A DNA stretch of 39,537 nt from Gonium pectorale (Eukaryota > Chlorophyta > Chlorophyceae > Chlamydomonadales > Volvocaceae): NCBI GenBank assembly GCA_001584585.1, contig LSYV01000047.1, forward strand, positions 213,593-253,129. The letters run 5' to 3'. Below, piece by piece: positions 1-10,700 of the stretch. A program made the translations under genes and the position numbers. The notes under the pieces are model-generated. The model was not told where the DNA came from, ran no database searches, and saw nothing but the letters and a program-made list of their open reading frames with translations. The first letter of the stretch is position 1, and every line of letters begins with the position of its first letter.

Positions 1-3000
1 CGGCGATGAAGGCCACCGCGGCTGCCAACGGCTCCGAGGACGCCGAGGATCCCGTGGCTGCCAGCGGACCTTCGATCGCCGCCGCGGCATGCATATGCAC
101 GGGTGCAGGTGCTAGCATTGGTACGGCCCCAGCGGCCACACAGCCTCCAGGTTCCTTCTCCTCCTTCACCTTGCTCAGCGGCGGCAAGTGTGGTGCCACC
201 TCGACGTCCGTCACTGCGGAGCCGAAATCCGCTGCGGCCTGCGCCCCCGACTCCGGCACGCCCAGAACCGAGACGCCGCTACGCCCAGACGCCGGCCCAG
301 AAGCGACGGTACGCGCCTGCGAGGTCCCAGCATCGGAAAGAGGGTTCTCAGCTCCCGCCGCCTCTGCTTCGGCTGCACGCGACGCCTCGGGACCAACGTG
401 GACTGCCTGGACGACTCCCTCACCGTCGCCGCCGCCGGCCACGCCTTGAATGCCGCATGCCGCCGCGGCGCCCATAAGCAACGCGCGCCATCCGTCCGAA
501 GGCCCGGGAGCGGGGCTTCGCTGCGCCTGCTGCCGTGCGCCCGCGCGCTCGTTACCCACCTCCGCGGTCGCCGCCTCAGCGTCCGCTTCGGCACCTGGGC
601 ACGCGAGGCGCCGCATCGCCGCGTCCTCCGCGTCCTCCGCCGCCATCGTCTCGGCGGCGCGCACACCCATGGCCTCGGCGCATGCTGCCAGGCGCATGGC
701 CATCAGGTCAGCCAGGGCCATCATCCCGGCCTCCTCGCCCGCCGCGGAGCGGACGGCAGCGGCGGCCTGGTCGCCCGCGGCGGCTGCCAGCGCGTCGGGG
801 ATGGCAGCAAAGGCAGCGGCGGCATTGATGGCGGGAAGGACAGCACCGGTGACGGTTGCGCCGGTGACGGTTGCGCCGGTGGCGGCTGCATGAACGTCGT
901 CTGCCTCCTCACGGCCATCCGCCAGCCCTGGCTCCAGCTGAGCGACAGTCTCGTCCTCGTCACCATCAGTCAGTCCCTGCTGCTCTCGCTTCTGCGAAGG
1001 CATTAGAGCGAACGGATGCTCGGAAGGCGGCCTCCCGCCAGCGCCGCCTGCCGACGTACGGGCGAGGTTTTCGGGGCTGGGCATCGGCATGTGGAAGACA
1101 TCCACGCCCCCCTCCGAGCCATCCGCGTCCTCCGAGGCTTCTCCTGCCTCTGTTACTATCTCGCCTTCGTCTTCGCGGCCGCTGTCGGCGCCGACGGCAG
1201 CCGACTCGGAGGCCCAGGCAATCAGCTGGGTGGCGCTCCAGCGGCCGCTGCCGCCGCTGCCAGGCAGCAGACCGCCCGAGGCCGCAGCCGGGGACGAGAC
1301 TTCAGCGACTGCCGGGAGGCGCTCGCCGAGCAGCTGCGGCAGGCTGTCGAAGCTGTCTCCGGGGGCCGTCGGCAGCACCTGGCGAGGGTCCACGCCGAAG
1401 GTGGCGCTGCCGTCGCGTGAAGCCAGCGGCCCGTCTGCCGGGGCGCCGTCGAGGGTGCCGACGGCGCTACGGCCAAAGCTGAGGCTGGCAAAGGAGCCGC
1501 CGCCGCTGCTGCTTCCACCGCTGCCGTTGACGGTGCTGATGAGTGCCGTGGAGGCGTCTGAGGGGCGGCCACTGCGGGTGGACCTGCAAGCAGGGAGGGT
1601 AGCGACGTTACGGGTTTCACAGTACGCTGTGTAAAGCTGGACGCGGTGGCACGGCCGGCTAGCAAGTGAATGACGGCTGCGTGAGAGAACGGCGTCGCAT
1701 GCTGACCACTGAACGGAACAGCGAGGCAAGATTCGCTAGTCGCTGCCCGGCGTCGTTTTCATCCCTACGCGTTCGCACACCTGCCGTCAAAGCCGACAGC
1801 CGGTGAAGAGAAGACACCGCCAAGGCTACCGCCGCCGGGCTGGTACCAGTGCGCCGGACCAGGGGCATGGTGGCCTCCGCCGCTGAGCGACCGGAGGCCA
1901 GTGTTGCCGCCGGTGTGGTGACGATGGGGGGGCACATTCATGCCACTGCCGATGGCCCCAAGGGGTTTGGTGGGGCAAGGCGACGAAGGGGCCACTCGCC
2001 CGGGGCGCTCGGGTTGGGATGTGGTGGGGTGTTGACGGGCCGCGAACTCGATTGAAGCCGGAGCTCGTGCCACCTCTGGAAGCGCAGTGTCAGGAGCCCG
2101 GTCGGCTGGGGCTCGGGCAGCCTGCTCCAGCCAGATGGCGGACGAGGGAAACGAGGTGATGACGGCCTCCTTGAACCCCGAGTCTGCCAGGAGGGGCGCG
2201 AGGGAGGGAGCCTCCGCCAGGGCAGAAGTGGAGTCCAGGAGCCCGACTGCCTCCGCCTTCTCGGTATCCGCTGCCGTCTCCGCTGTTAACGGGGTAGGCT
2301 CCGTAATACCGCAAACAGTGGTAACGACAATACTTTCCGCATCAGCCGGGGAGGCCATCGCCGCGGCGCTAGAGCCGCCGTCGGACTCGATAGCAGTGGG
2401 GCTGGCCGCGTGGACAACGTGGCCGCTGTGGTGGGGGCTGTAGCGGCTCGCCTGTCGGCCGCTGCTGTGCCGCGACGAAGCCAAGACCGGCGACGTCGCG
2501 CACGCGGGGTGCGCCGGGCCCGCCCCCACGCCGCACAGCCCCAGGCCTGGCGAGGGCGGGGCGGAGCGGTAGCTGGAGCGCGGCGACGAGACCCCAGACG
2601 AGGTAGCGCTGCCGTCGCGGCGGTGGTTGATCTGCAGCACGGTGGCGGTTGTGCCGTCGGGCCGTACAAATGTCCGGATGTCAAACAGGCCGGTGTGGCT
2701 CCCCACACGCACGTGTGCCTCGCCCATGCCCGCGTCGGGGTCCACTGGCTCGGGTCCCGGGCTCGGGGAGAGCGAGGGAGAGCGGAGCCCCGACCCGGAG
2801 CCGGAGTCGCCCTTGTGCCGCCACAAGCGGCTGTGCACTGCTGACGGGAGCAGCCAGGCCGGCAGCGGCCCCTCGCCGGAGTGCAGCATCTCCGACGCCG
2901 CGGCAGCACCCTTGCCGGACGCAAGCGCCACAGCAGCGCGGGTGGACGCCGCAGCCGCTGCAGCCGCGTCGGCGGCAGCGTCGAGCGCATCCGCTGCGGC

Positions 3001-5027
3001 AGCGACGGCAGCCAGCGCAGGCTCGGCCTCGCCGCCTCCGAATCCGTATGAGAACGACGGCATATTGAGCCAGCTGCGGTCCTGGTTGTTGCTGCCATCC
3101 AGGCCGGAAGACGACTCAGGATCCTCCCTGGTGCCCCCTTCGAGATGCGGCTGGCCAACATGGGCGCGCTGTCGTTGGCCCTGGTGCGGGTGGGAGCCAG
3201 CCGACTGGCGACGAACCGTTGGCGGCACCGACCCCGCGCCAGGCCCGGCGCCATTGGCACCTCCACCGCTGCTATGGCCGCCCCGACGCGCGACGTCATC
3301 GGCGTCGGGTCCCGGGTCCGGCCCGTAGGCCTTCTCGAAGCGCGAGGCAGCGCAGCGGCCGGCTTTGCCGCCGCCGCCGCTCTTACCGAGCGTCGGCTGG
3401 GTCGAGACGGGGGTGAACGCAAACTCGGGCTCCGCGTCGTCGCGGCGGGGCGGGCTGCTGGATGAGCGGCGCCGCGGCAGCGCGCTGGGTAGGGAGAAGG
3501 CGCGCGGCCGTGGCGCAGACGTGGGCGAGGCAGAGCGGCGGCGGTGCTGCTCACCCAGGTAATAGTGGTGGTGGTGGTGGTGGTGATGATGGTGATGGTG
3601 AGTATGGTGGTGGTGCTCCTCGGCGGGCAGGACACATCCTAGCGCCACGCAGGCCGAGGAATGGGGGCGCGGGGAGCGGGACAGGGGCGAGAGACCACCT
3701 GCGGCAGGAAACAGGATACGATAAGGGGCTATTGAAGCTATCAGCGTAGGTGACGCTGCCTTAGGTTGAACGTGTAATGTAACCCCTCGTTGCTCGCCCC
3801 TCTGTCAACGCGTTTACGATAGGAGGTCATGGAATGAGGGGGGGGGCACGCATAATACCCAGCACAAGGGAGCTCCGGTGCGCTGAGAGCTCACCGGGTT
3901 CCAATTCGGTCTCGGCTCCGTGTGCACCCAAAAACGGGGGCGGGGTGAGCATAGCCTGGGGCCCCTCGAGCGGAAGGCCGTAACGCGCGCCGCTGCCTCC
4001 GGTACTGCCCCTCGTTGCGCCGGCCGCCGCCAGTCCCGTGGCGGGCGTCGAGCGTAGAGACTCGGAGAAGTTGGCGGCAAAGTCCTGCGGCGAACGGAGT
4101 GGTTTGTAACAAATGTGTTAGACCGCATGTCAGGTCCCCCGATGAGGAAGGGGACGGCGGCACACCCGCTGTCATCGGAGGCGGAGGGATCCAAAATCAC
4201 TCCACCATATCCGGTGCCGAACACCAACGCCCTCCTGGTAGATTGTGCGCCCCCTTCCATGCCTACTCTCCCGCATACCGGGTCCTCGTCGCCCCCGCCG
4301 CTTTCTTCGCTTGACTGCTCCCCGACACTGCACCCCAGCACCCATCAGTGTGCTCACCACGTCCAGCTCCCGTGGCGTGGCACTCAGCGACAGTGACGGT
4401 GCCGCGCTGCCCCGCCCGCTGCCGGTCCCGGTCCCCGGGCTAGGTGTGGGTGTGGGCAGCACACGAATGGCCACTCGCTCTCGCGCGCTGATGGCCAAGT
4501 CCATCTGCGGTGGCAGAGGCAACAGAAGGGAGCGGGTTGAGGATGAGAGGAGGGCTCAGGCGTTTCAAGATCAAGGAAACGTACATGCATTGTCGCGGGC
4601 GGAAGAGCAAACACTTGCTGCTGCATGCGGCGCGAGGCGCAAGGGGATTGCATCCCTGGAACGTCCATGAGCGGCTGATCGCTTGAAAAGTGCAAGGGGC
4701 GCCCCATGGCTGCACCCTCGTTCTGGGCCTCACGCCGACACACCTCGTAGCTCTCCTCGCAAGAGGTGTCGTGCACAAAGTAGTGCAGGCGGAGGTCGGC
4801 GGGGAATTGGATGTTGCTGACATCTTCCTCGTTCTCGCCCTCGCTGCTGCCGCTGCTGAAGAGCGGGCGCGCGCGGCACGCGTGTCCCCGCGTTGGCCGC
4901 ACCTGGCACGGAAGAAACTGGCTTGTGTTTCGCGCCCAGTTGCGGCACAAGTGCGCCAAGACCGCATGATCTTGCACACGTATCTTACCTCACGTCTCCT
5001 TCCGGTCCGGCCCCGGCCGGCTTCCAT
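1..5027 (-). CDS. Large low-complexity protein with polyhistidine tract (3' end outside window)
   Basis: Not recognised. Six phase-consistent exons on the minus strand: 5027-4989, 4902-4744, 4504-4358, 4084-3895, 3698-1781 and 1583 to beyond 1. Donors are GTAAGA, GTGTGT, GTGAGC, GTGAGC and GTGTGC; acceptors end in CAG. The reading frame of the last exon stays open to the window edge, giving at least 1345 residues and no stop. Exons 1-3 encode a short, more ordinary segment (PADLRLHYFVHD near residue 45). Exon 5 holds a histidine-rich tract at about residues 207-223, serine/proline/arginine-rich stretches, an alanine-rich heptad-like region and one more ordered patch around GLFDIRTFVRPDGTTATVLQ. 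Exon 6 is rich in Ala, Gly and acidic residues. The start was chosen because ATG 5027 leads into a GAG|GTAAGA donor whose phase fits exon 2. A largely disordered regulatory or scaffold protein is possible, but that is inference. Small introns 1-3 are the least certain part. Confidence 0.68.
3540..3612 (-). repeat. Trinucleotide repeat encoding a polyhistidine tract
   Basis: The plus strand shows a run of GGT/GAT/GTG triplets. Read on the minus strand in the frame of the large gene this gives CAC/CAT codons, about sixteen histidines interrupted by one threonine and followed by two tyrosines. The mix of CAC and CAT codons suggests selection on the peptide or an old repeat rather than a fresh pure-triplet expansion. 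Confidence 0.85.
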
Positions 5028-5895
5028 CGAGCGGGAGGCAGGATGCTAGCACCTTTGGGCGGGCGACACAGCTTTCCCAATCCAGTGATAGAGCATGCAT
5101 AAATGTTTGCTATGGAGTCTGTATATGACCAAGGGCCAAGTGAAGATTGCTGAGACTCCCGAGCGCCTCAGTGCCGAGACTCTGCTCCGCCGAGCCCTTG
5201 GGCGCCGAAACTCGATAGCGTTGCAGAACGCTTATGCACTTAAACCATATCAACGACGCCCGAGTACTGTGACTCGCGCTAAATCAGCTGAACCTGTTGC
5301 ACTTGTGTTCTCCTTCCAAAATGAGCAGGCGACTATAATATGAGGATACGAGGTGTGTTTCTGAAGAATGGAAGATCCTGACCGGAGCCGGCTTCTGAAC
5401 TGCACTGGAGGCGGGAAGTAGCACCACCGTACATGGGAAGCTGAGCTGCAGCGATTTCCTAAACCGCGCTGAATGCTGGCCTGCTTCTCAAAGACTTTGC
5501 AGCTCATCTGCCGCTGGCGGTTGGGGAGCTGCCTAAACCGTGCCCTGGTTTGTGCTCCCCTGGTGCTGCCATGCTGCCACAGCTTGGGCACACTTTATCT
5601 TGAGATCCATGCCTGTCACTGACCCCCGTATGTGCACGTTGTCTGCCAACGGTCTACCGGCTCCCTCTCTTATCCTGCACGATGTGCTCCAATGGTTCAT
5701 TGGCGAAGGGTACCACTCTACCCGTGCACTCTACCTCAACACAAAATGCAGGTAGATCTTATGTGCATCAACATCTTAGGTGCATCCACAAACCAACACG
5801 ACGGTACGGCATGATTGCGTAACTCCCCCCCTTTACTTTGTGGCGCGGCGCTGGCCTGGATTAGCCTGGTAATCATTTAGACAACTAAGGAAACC
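5028..5895. promoter_or_regulatory. Divergent intergenic region between genes 1 and 2
   Basis: This stretch separates the start codon of the minus-strand polyhistidine gene from that of the plus-strand small protein, so it should hold both 5' untranslated regions and promoters. It is visibly less GC-rich than the coding exons. A TATAATA stretch lies near 5334, about 560 bases upstream of gene 2, but nothing else marks it as a core promoter. I see no convincing ORF, tRNA or repeat. Confidence 0.5.
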
Positions 5896-6890
5896 ATGGC
5901 CATCGCTTTGTGGCACTCCCATAAGCTCTTCAGCGCGCTCGGGCGCGGTAAGTCCCGAGGCGGCAATGAACAAACCCCTGCTCAACGCCTTGATGAACGC
6001 TTGGTAGCACAATGCATTATGCGCAGCGGCCGTGCCTCCTCACTGTCGATCGGGTCATCCCGCGATCGTCCCGCGGGTCGGACGATCCCTACTGTTCACA
6101 GTCGGGCATCTCCCGTGGCGCCAAGCTTGCCATCAGCGAGCTCTGCCTTAGTGGTCGTGCAGTGTGCGCTGCGCTTCACCGGCCGCCCGCACAGCGGCCT
6201 GAGTGACGAGCGAGCCCCGACCTGCTGCCACGCGAGCAAAAGCCAACTTTTCCGATCCTGATTGCCCCCAGGCGCTCATTTCGGCACGCAAGCATATCGC
6301 TGTAGCTTCGGTAGTCACGCACAGGACGGCGGTCCAACGGGCAGCTCCCGGCGCCAGCCCCCCGCGGACGAGTTGGCGGGCGAGGCGGAGCGCGTCCTGC
6401 AGCAGGATCCAAACACCATCACGCCTGACGGTACGCGGCTGTTCGCGAAATCCTGCATGACATTCCGGCGACCGTGTACACGGGCAGGGGGCTGGCTTGT
6501 TGCCCTGATGCCATATTGTGTGCGCCCTGAATGGCCGCTCGGCACCCGTGTCGTCGGGTGTCCCCACCGTTTCCCGCCGCCGCCCGCCCGCGACGCGACC
6601 ATGCCCCTCATTATACCGTGCGCCCCGCAGCCGCCCATGAGGTGCTCGAGTACGCGGCGGATCCGCAGCGCGTGTCGCCCGAGCTGCGCCCGCACGGCGC
6701 TGGCAGCCGCTTGCAGAGCGACGTGGCGGGGGCGGTGGAGGTGCGCGCCAGGGACGATGGCGGCGACGGTGGCTGGGACAAGGGGACTGCGGTAGGAGCT
6801 GAGGGCGTGGACCCGTGCAACAACAGTGACGACGCGTGCACGGTGGCGGCCAGCGACCCCGGCACCCGTGTGGCGCCCTGGAACCATTGA
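5896..6890 (+). CDS. Small protein, possibly organelle-targeted, with weak seed-maturation-protein resemblance
   Basis: Three exons, 5896-5947, 6272-6430 and 6631-6890, join in phase (1, then 1) to give 156 residues. Donors are GTAAGT and GTACGC; acceptors are CCCCCAG and CCCGCAG. The start ATG sits in a good context (AACCATGGCC). The first 35 residues are rich in Ala, Ser, His and Arg with almost no acidic residues, which fits a mitochondrial or plastid presequence. The middle (AERVLQQDPNTITPDAAHEV, then HGAGSRLQSDV at about residues 57-100) resembles the helical repeat of SMP/LEA seed maturation proteins, but only loosely. The C-terminal third is Gly/Asp-rich and looks disordered. A stress or desiccation protein is therefore only a suggestion. 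The gene model is better supported than the function. Confidence 0.62.
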
Positions 6891-7722
6891 GCAGCAACTA
6901 TTTGCGCGGTACCCGGAGCGGGCGAGGCGGCTGTCGAACGGCAGGACAGGTGGTGGGAGAGGGGGCGGGAGAGGTTGCAGGAGAGATGTCGACACCTGCG
7001 ACACATGGGTGGGAGCAGCCGCTTTTCTTGCCGCAGTTGCCAGGATTTTGCCGCGAGTAGCGTGCGTCGTTTGGTGCCTGAGACGACTGATACCCTTTAT
7101 GGTACCACTGTTGTGTTACGCTTCAGGTGTTAGGGCACGATTTGTTCCAGTTGCGCTGCGTAGAACCCTTGCGGTTGGCTACGGCCACCACCACGGGTAG
7201 CCTCAGTGGCTTTGCTGGTCCACACGAGTAATTGTCTGCATAATGCAGCTGTTCGTGCTTGTTGCATCGAACGTTGTTCATGGACGTGCATGGTTAAGTA
7301 GCCCCGTAGCGCCGGTAACCCCATATAATACTCGACGGGACTAGATTCGAGACATATGCGTTAGTAGCATTATGCATAAGCGCAAAGCGCCATTAATGCA
7401 CCTCCGTGCCTCGCCCACCGCTCTGGGCGCTCCAGAACCTTGCCTCTACCCCTAAGCCCTGTCGACAGTGGCGTCGACGATGCACCACAGCCTCCGCATG
7501 CACAATATTGAAATACTCACATAGTTTAGACTCGTAGCGCCCCTGTCCTCCTTCGAGGGCTACAAGCCAAGGCGACCGGCTGTGCCGCTACATCGCTATG
7601 CCGATGCCGAACATGCCTTAGGTTGCGGACTGCGCCTACACTTTGCAGCCACATACAGTGATTTTAAGGGCCAGGGACTTTTACCACGCCACTGACACCG
7701 GATTCTAGGTCTAGGAACAATC
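6891..7722. other. Intergenic region between genes 2 and 3
   Basis: This holds the 3' untranslated region of the small gene at 5896-6890 and the upstream region of the coiled-coil gene starting at 7723. I did not find a TGTAA polyadenylation signal here, so the 3' end of gene 2 is undefined. The base composition falls from GC-rich to nearly balanced from about 7080 onward. No ORF with convincing splice sites, RNA gene or repeat was seen. Confidence 0.5.
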
Positions 7723-10700
7723 ATGGACTTCGCGGAAAATTGGTGCTCGTTGCTAGAGCTCTTTGTCTCGGTGAGTGCCAAGCGGATGCGGATGCAACAA
7801 GCCTTTGTCTATGTGCGCTGTAACGATGCCGTGGCGCACTATAATTGCCGGCAATGCGCGGATGGAGATGTCCTGCCATTGGCCTGGGCGGCTACTTAAA
7901 GTGTGCAACGCCGATGCCGCCCGCAAGGACGAGTAATACCCCGCAGGGATGTTCCTTTTACTAAAATACATGTTTCACTTGCATGCAGAATTCGGGGCTG
8001 AAGCTGCGCTTGCCCATGGTTGATACCGTGCTCGTGAAAGGCGGGCGCGTGCTGGGCCACTTCTACACAAGCAAGGAAGGCTACATTTGCCGCTTTAGCG
8101 CGCATGAAATTACGGCTAGGGGGGTTTACCAGCGGCTTGCGGCGCTGCACAGCCTGGACCCGCAGCTTAACCCATTTGGGTACATGGCAATTGCCCACTA
8201 CACCACCGGCATCTCCCGCCTACTGAAGCGTTCGGAGTTGCAGGAACTGGTGAGCGAATTCAAGGGTGGTGACGGGGGAGGCTCACAGGTCTGTGGAGGC
8301 GGGATACCAAAGCACAGGTACCTGGGTCGTGGCTGGTCGCCGCTTTATGGCCCAAACAATGCCCATTTTCCTTCGTACTCGAGGCCATAGCAAATCAAAC
8401 TAGCACTGGGCGCCAGCCTGCCGTTGCCAACATCCACACCCGCTCGCTCTCTCGTCAACAGATGACGACGGTCTCCGGCCCGTACGAGTTCGCGGAGCCG
8501 TCGCCGGTCGCCTCGCAGCACGAGCAGCTCTTCTGCGTCCAGTCGTACATTGTGCCCCGTACGGACATGCGGTACATCGCTTCATACGACATCCAGGAAG
8601 GGCCGCTCTGCACCGTGCTGGCGCGGCGCTTCAGGTGCACAGCGCAAGTTTCCGCCTCCATGCTACCTACCTGTCGATCTCGCTGGCGTGTTGGCTTTGA
8701 GGAGCTGGGTCGTGCCTTGCTGACGGTGCAGTCGGTGGCATCCTTGCCGCCCACCCACCCACCCAACCCACCCTGCCTGCCTCCCCGGCCTCTTTTCGCT
8801 GCCTCCGCAGCGCGCGCTACACGCACGCCATGGACGACCCGGGCTCCCTCGTGGCGGAGTCAGCGGTGAGGCCCCGGAGCGGGAGCCCAGACACCTCCGC
8901 AGCCGCGCTGCAGCCCGCTTCCTCCTCCTCACCCTCTCCGCACGTCCCGCCTCCCTGCCGCCGCACCTTGTCTGCACCTCGACATTCTCAACTCCCTCCT
9001 TCCCCTCCACGGTACAAGTAACCCTTCCTCGGCTCCCCTTCCGCCCCTCGCAGCTCTCGGACCCTGATGAGCCCGCCTCGGCTGCCCGGCCGCTCTCCGC
9101 GGCGGGGCGCCCCTTGGCGACGGCCCTCAGTGACGAGCCGCTGCTGCCCACCGCCGGAAGCGGCCTGAGCGGCACCGCCAGCGGCGCCCTCAGCGCCGAG
9201 GAGCTGCTGGTCGAGAGCCAGCTGGTGGCGCTGGGGCTGCTGGAGCCGCGGAGGCTGGGTGATGGTGGCGCCGGCGGGGCCGCGGCGGGAGGGGGAGGGG
9301 GAGACAAGGAGGCTACCGGCACGGGAGAGGACGACGCGGGCGCGTTCGACGGCGAGGCCAATGTCGCAGCAGCTGGCGACGGTGAGCCTAGCAGGGGCGG
9401 GGTCCGGGTCCAGACTGAGGTCGGCGCGGGTTTGGTGTCCGTCCTACCATCCCTACGCCTCCTCTTCCTTTCACATTAAGTCAAGTACCGCATCTCTGAT
9501 GTAGATGCGCCTATGGTACCGTGCTCTATCAGTCATCGCCCGGCTTGCTCGCTGACTGAGTGGCCCTCCGCCTGTGTCCGTTGCCCAGGCATCACCAGCT
9601 CGCTGCCGGCGCCGCGCCGCGTCAAGGATGAAGTGGCTCGCCTGTTGCAGGCGTCGTCGTCCTTCGTGGAGCGGGCCCACGGGCAGCGCATCGTGGGGCT
9701 GGTCGCGGAGTTCATCTCCGCCGCCGGCCCGGGTCCAGGCGGCTCGGGCGGCGGCATCGTGCTCCTCGCCGTACACGCCGTACAGCTTGACCCGCGGGCC
9801 TCCCGTGGCCGGCTGGGCACGTTCACGGAGCGGTGGAGCGACTACCTGGAGGGCCTGGCGCCGCCGCCGGCGCCCCAGGCGCCCGGCCGCCGCAACCAGA
9901 ACCCCAGCCTACTGCGCGCCGGCGATTCATCACTTGTCATGACCGAGCGCAACACGGGAATGTTGGTCCGGACCTCGCCATCGGCCTCGGCGCCTGGTGG
10001 CGCGGTGGGGATCAGCGTGGGCGGCGGGGGCGTGTTCAGCCCGCTGCGGCAGCCGCAGGGCGCGGCCGGCAGCGTGGGCGGCGCGCCGCGCGTGCACGGC
10101 GGCGCGGGCAGCCTGGCGAGCAGCGCCGCGGCCGGCAGCTTGACGCGCATCTACTCGGCCTCGCCAAGCGCCGCGCACCACCGAGCCATGGCCGCGGCGG
10201 CGGTGGGCGAGGGCCGGCGGCCGGGGTCTGCACCGGCGGTAGTGGTCAAGGTGGGGCGGGGATGGGGGAGCTGCTGAGGGGATGGGAAGGAGTCCAGCGG
10301 GCGTCCGTCCGGGGCAACGTGCGACGTGGCACACCAGCCAATACGGGGCTTCGGCTTTGGTTGTTGGCAGTTTCGTGTCTTTCGCTGTATCCTGCTGTTT
10401 CAGCCGCACCATCGCATGTCACGTTCGTTTCGCGAGGCTGGCGTGCCGTGAGCTCAAAGGCCTGATGTTGTCGCCCGTCGGACGCCCGTCCCTAAGCGCT
10501 CGCCCGCCCTCCCCAGTGTGGCTGATTGCTGCTGGATGCCAGCCCGCCCTCGTCGTGTTTAAACCCCCGATCGAACCCGGATGGCTGCCCTCCCCCTGCC
10601 CCCTCAGGTGGGCCGCCATGTGCCGAACTCGGCGCACTCGTCGGCCAACAACGGACACTACACGCTGCGCAACGCCATGTCGGCCGCGCGCGCCGGAGGC

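Noticed and set aside
188..1006. 272-codon plus-strand open frame
   Set aside because: It lies opposite the last visible exon of the minus-strand gene, which joins in exact phase to the upstream exon. GC-rich coding DNA commonly leaves the opposite strand open.
2286..3635. 449-codon minus-strand frame overlapping the polyhistidine exon
   Set aside because: Arg/Pro/Ala/Thr-rich shadow of the true frame; its junctions do not match the splice phases of the neighbouring exons.
4130..4350. Extra coding exon in gene 1 (frame reading SSEESGGGDEDPVCGR)
   Set aside because: The frame is open and plausible-looking, but no donor/acceptor pair keeps phase with exons 3 and 4, whereas skipping it gives a normal 273-base intron.
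6148..6897. Minus-strand open frames opposite the small gene at 5896-6890
   Set aside because: No splice-compatible continuation and Arg-rich shadow composition; the plus-strand three-exon model is phase-consistent.
7983..8249. ATG 7983 as the start of the coiled-coil gene
   Set aside because: Weak start context, and the ATG lies inside a GCATGCAG acceptor. The upstream exon at 7723 gives a better start and an in-phase donor.
10560..10580. TTCGA-like motif resembling a tRNA T-arm on the minus strand
   Set aside because: The flanking bases do not form the five-base T stem and no acceptor or anticodon arm can be placed around it.
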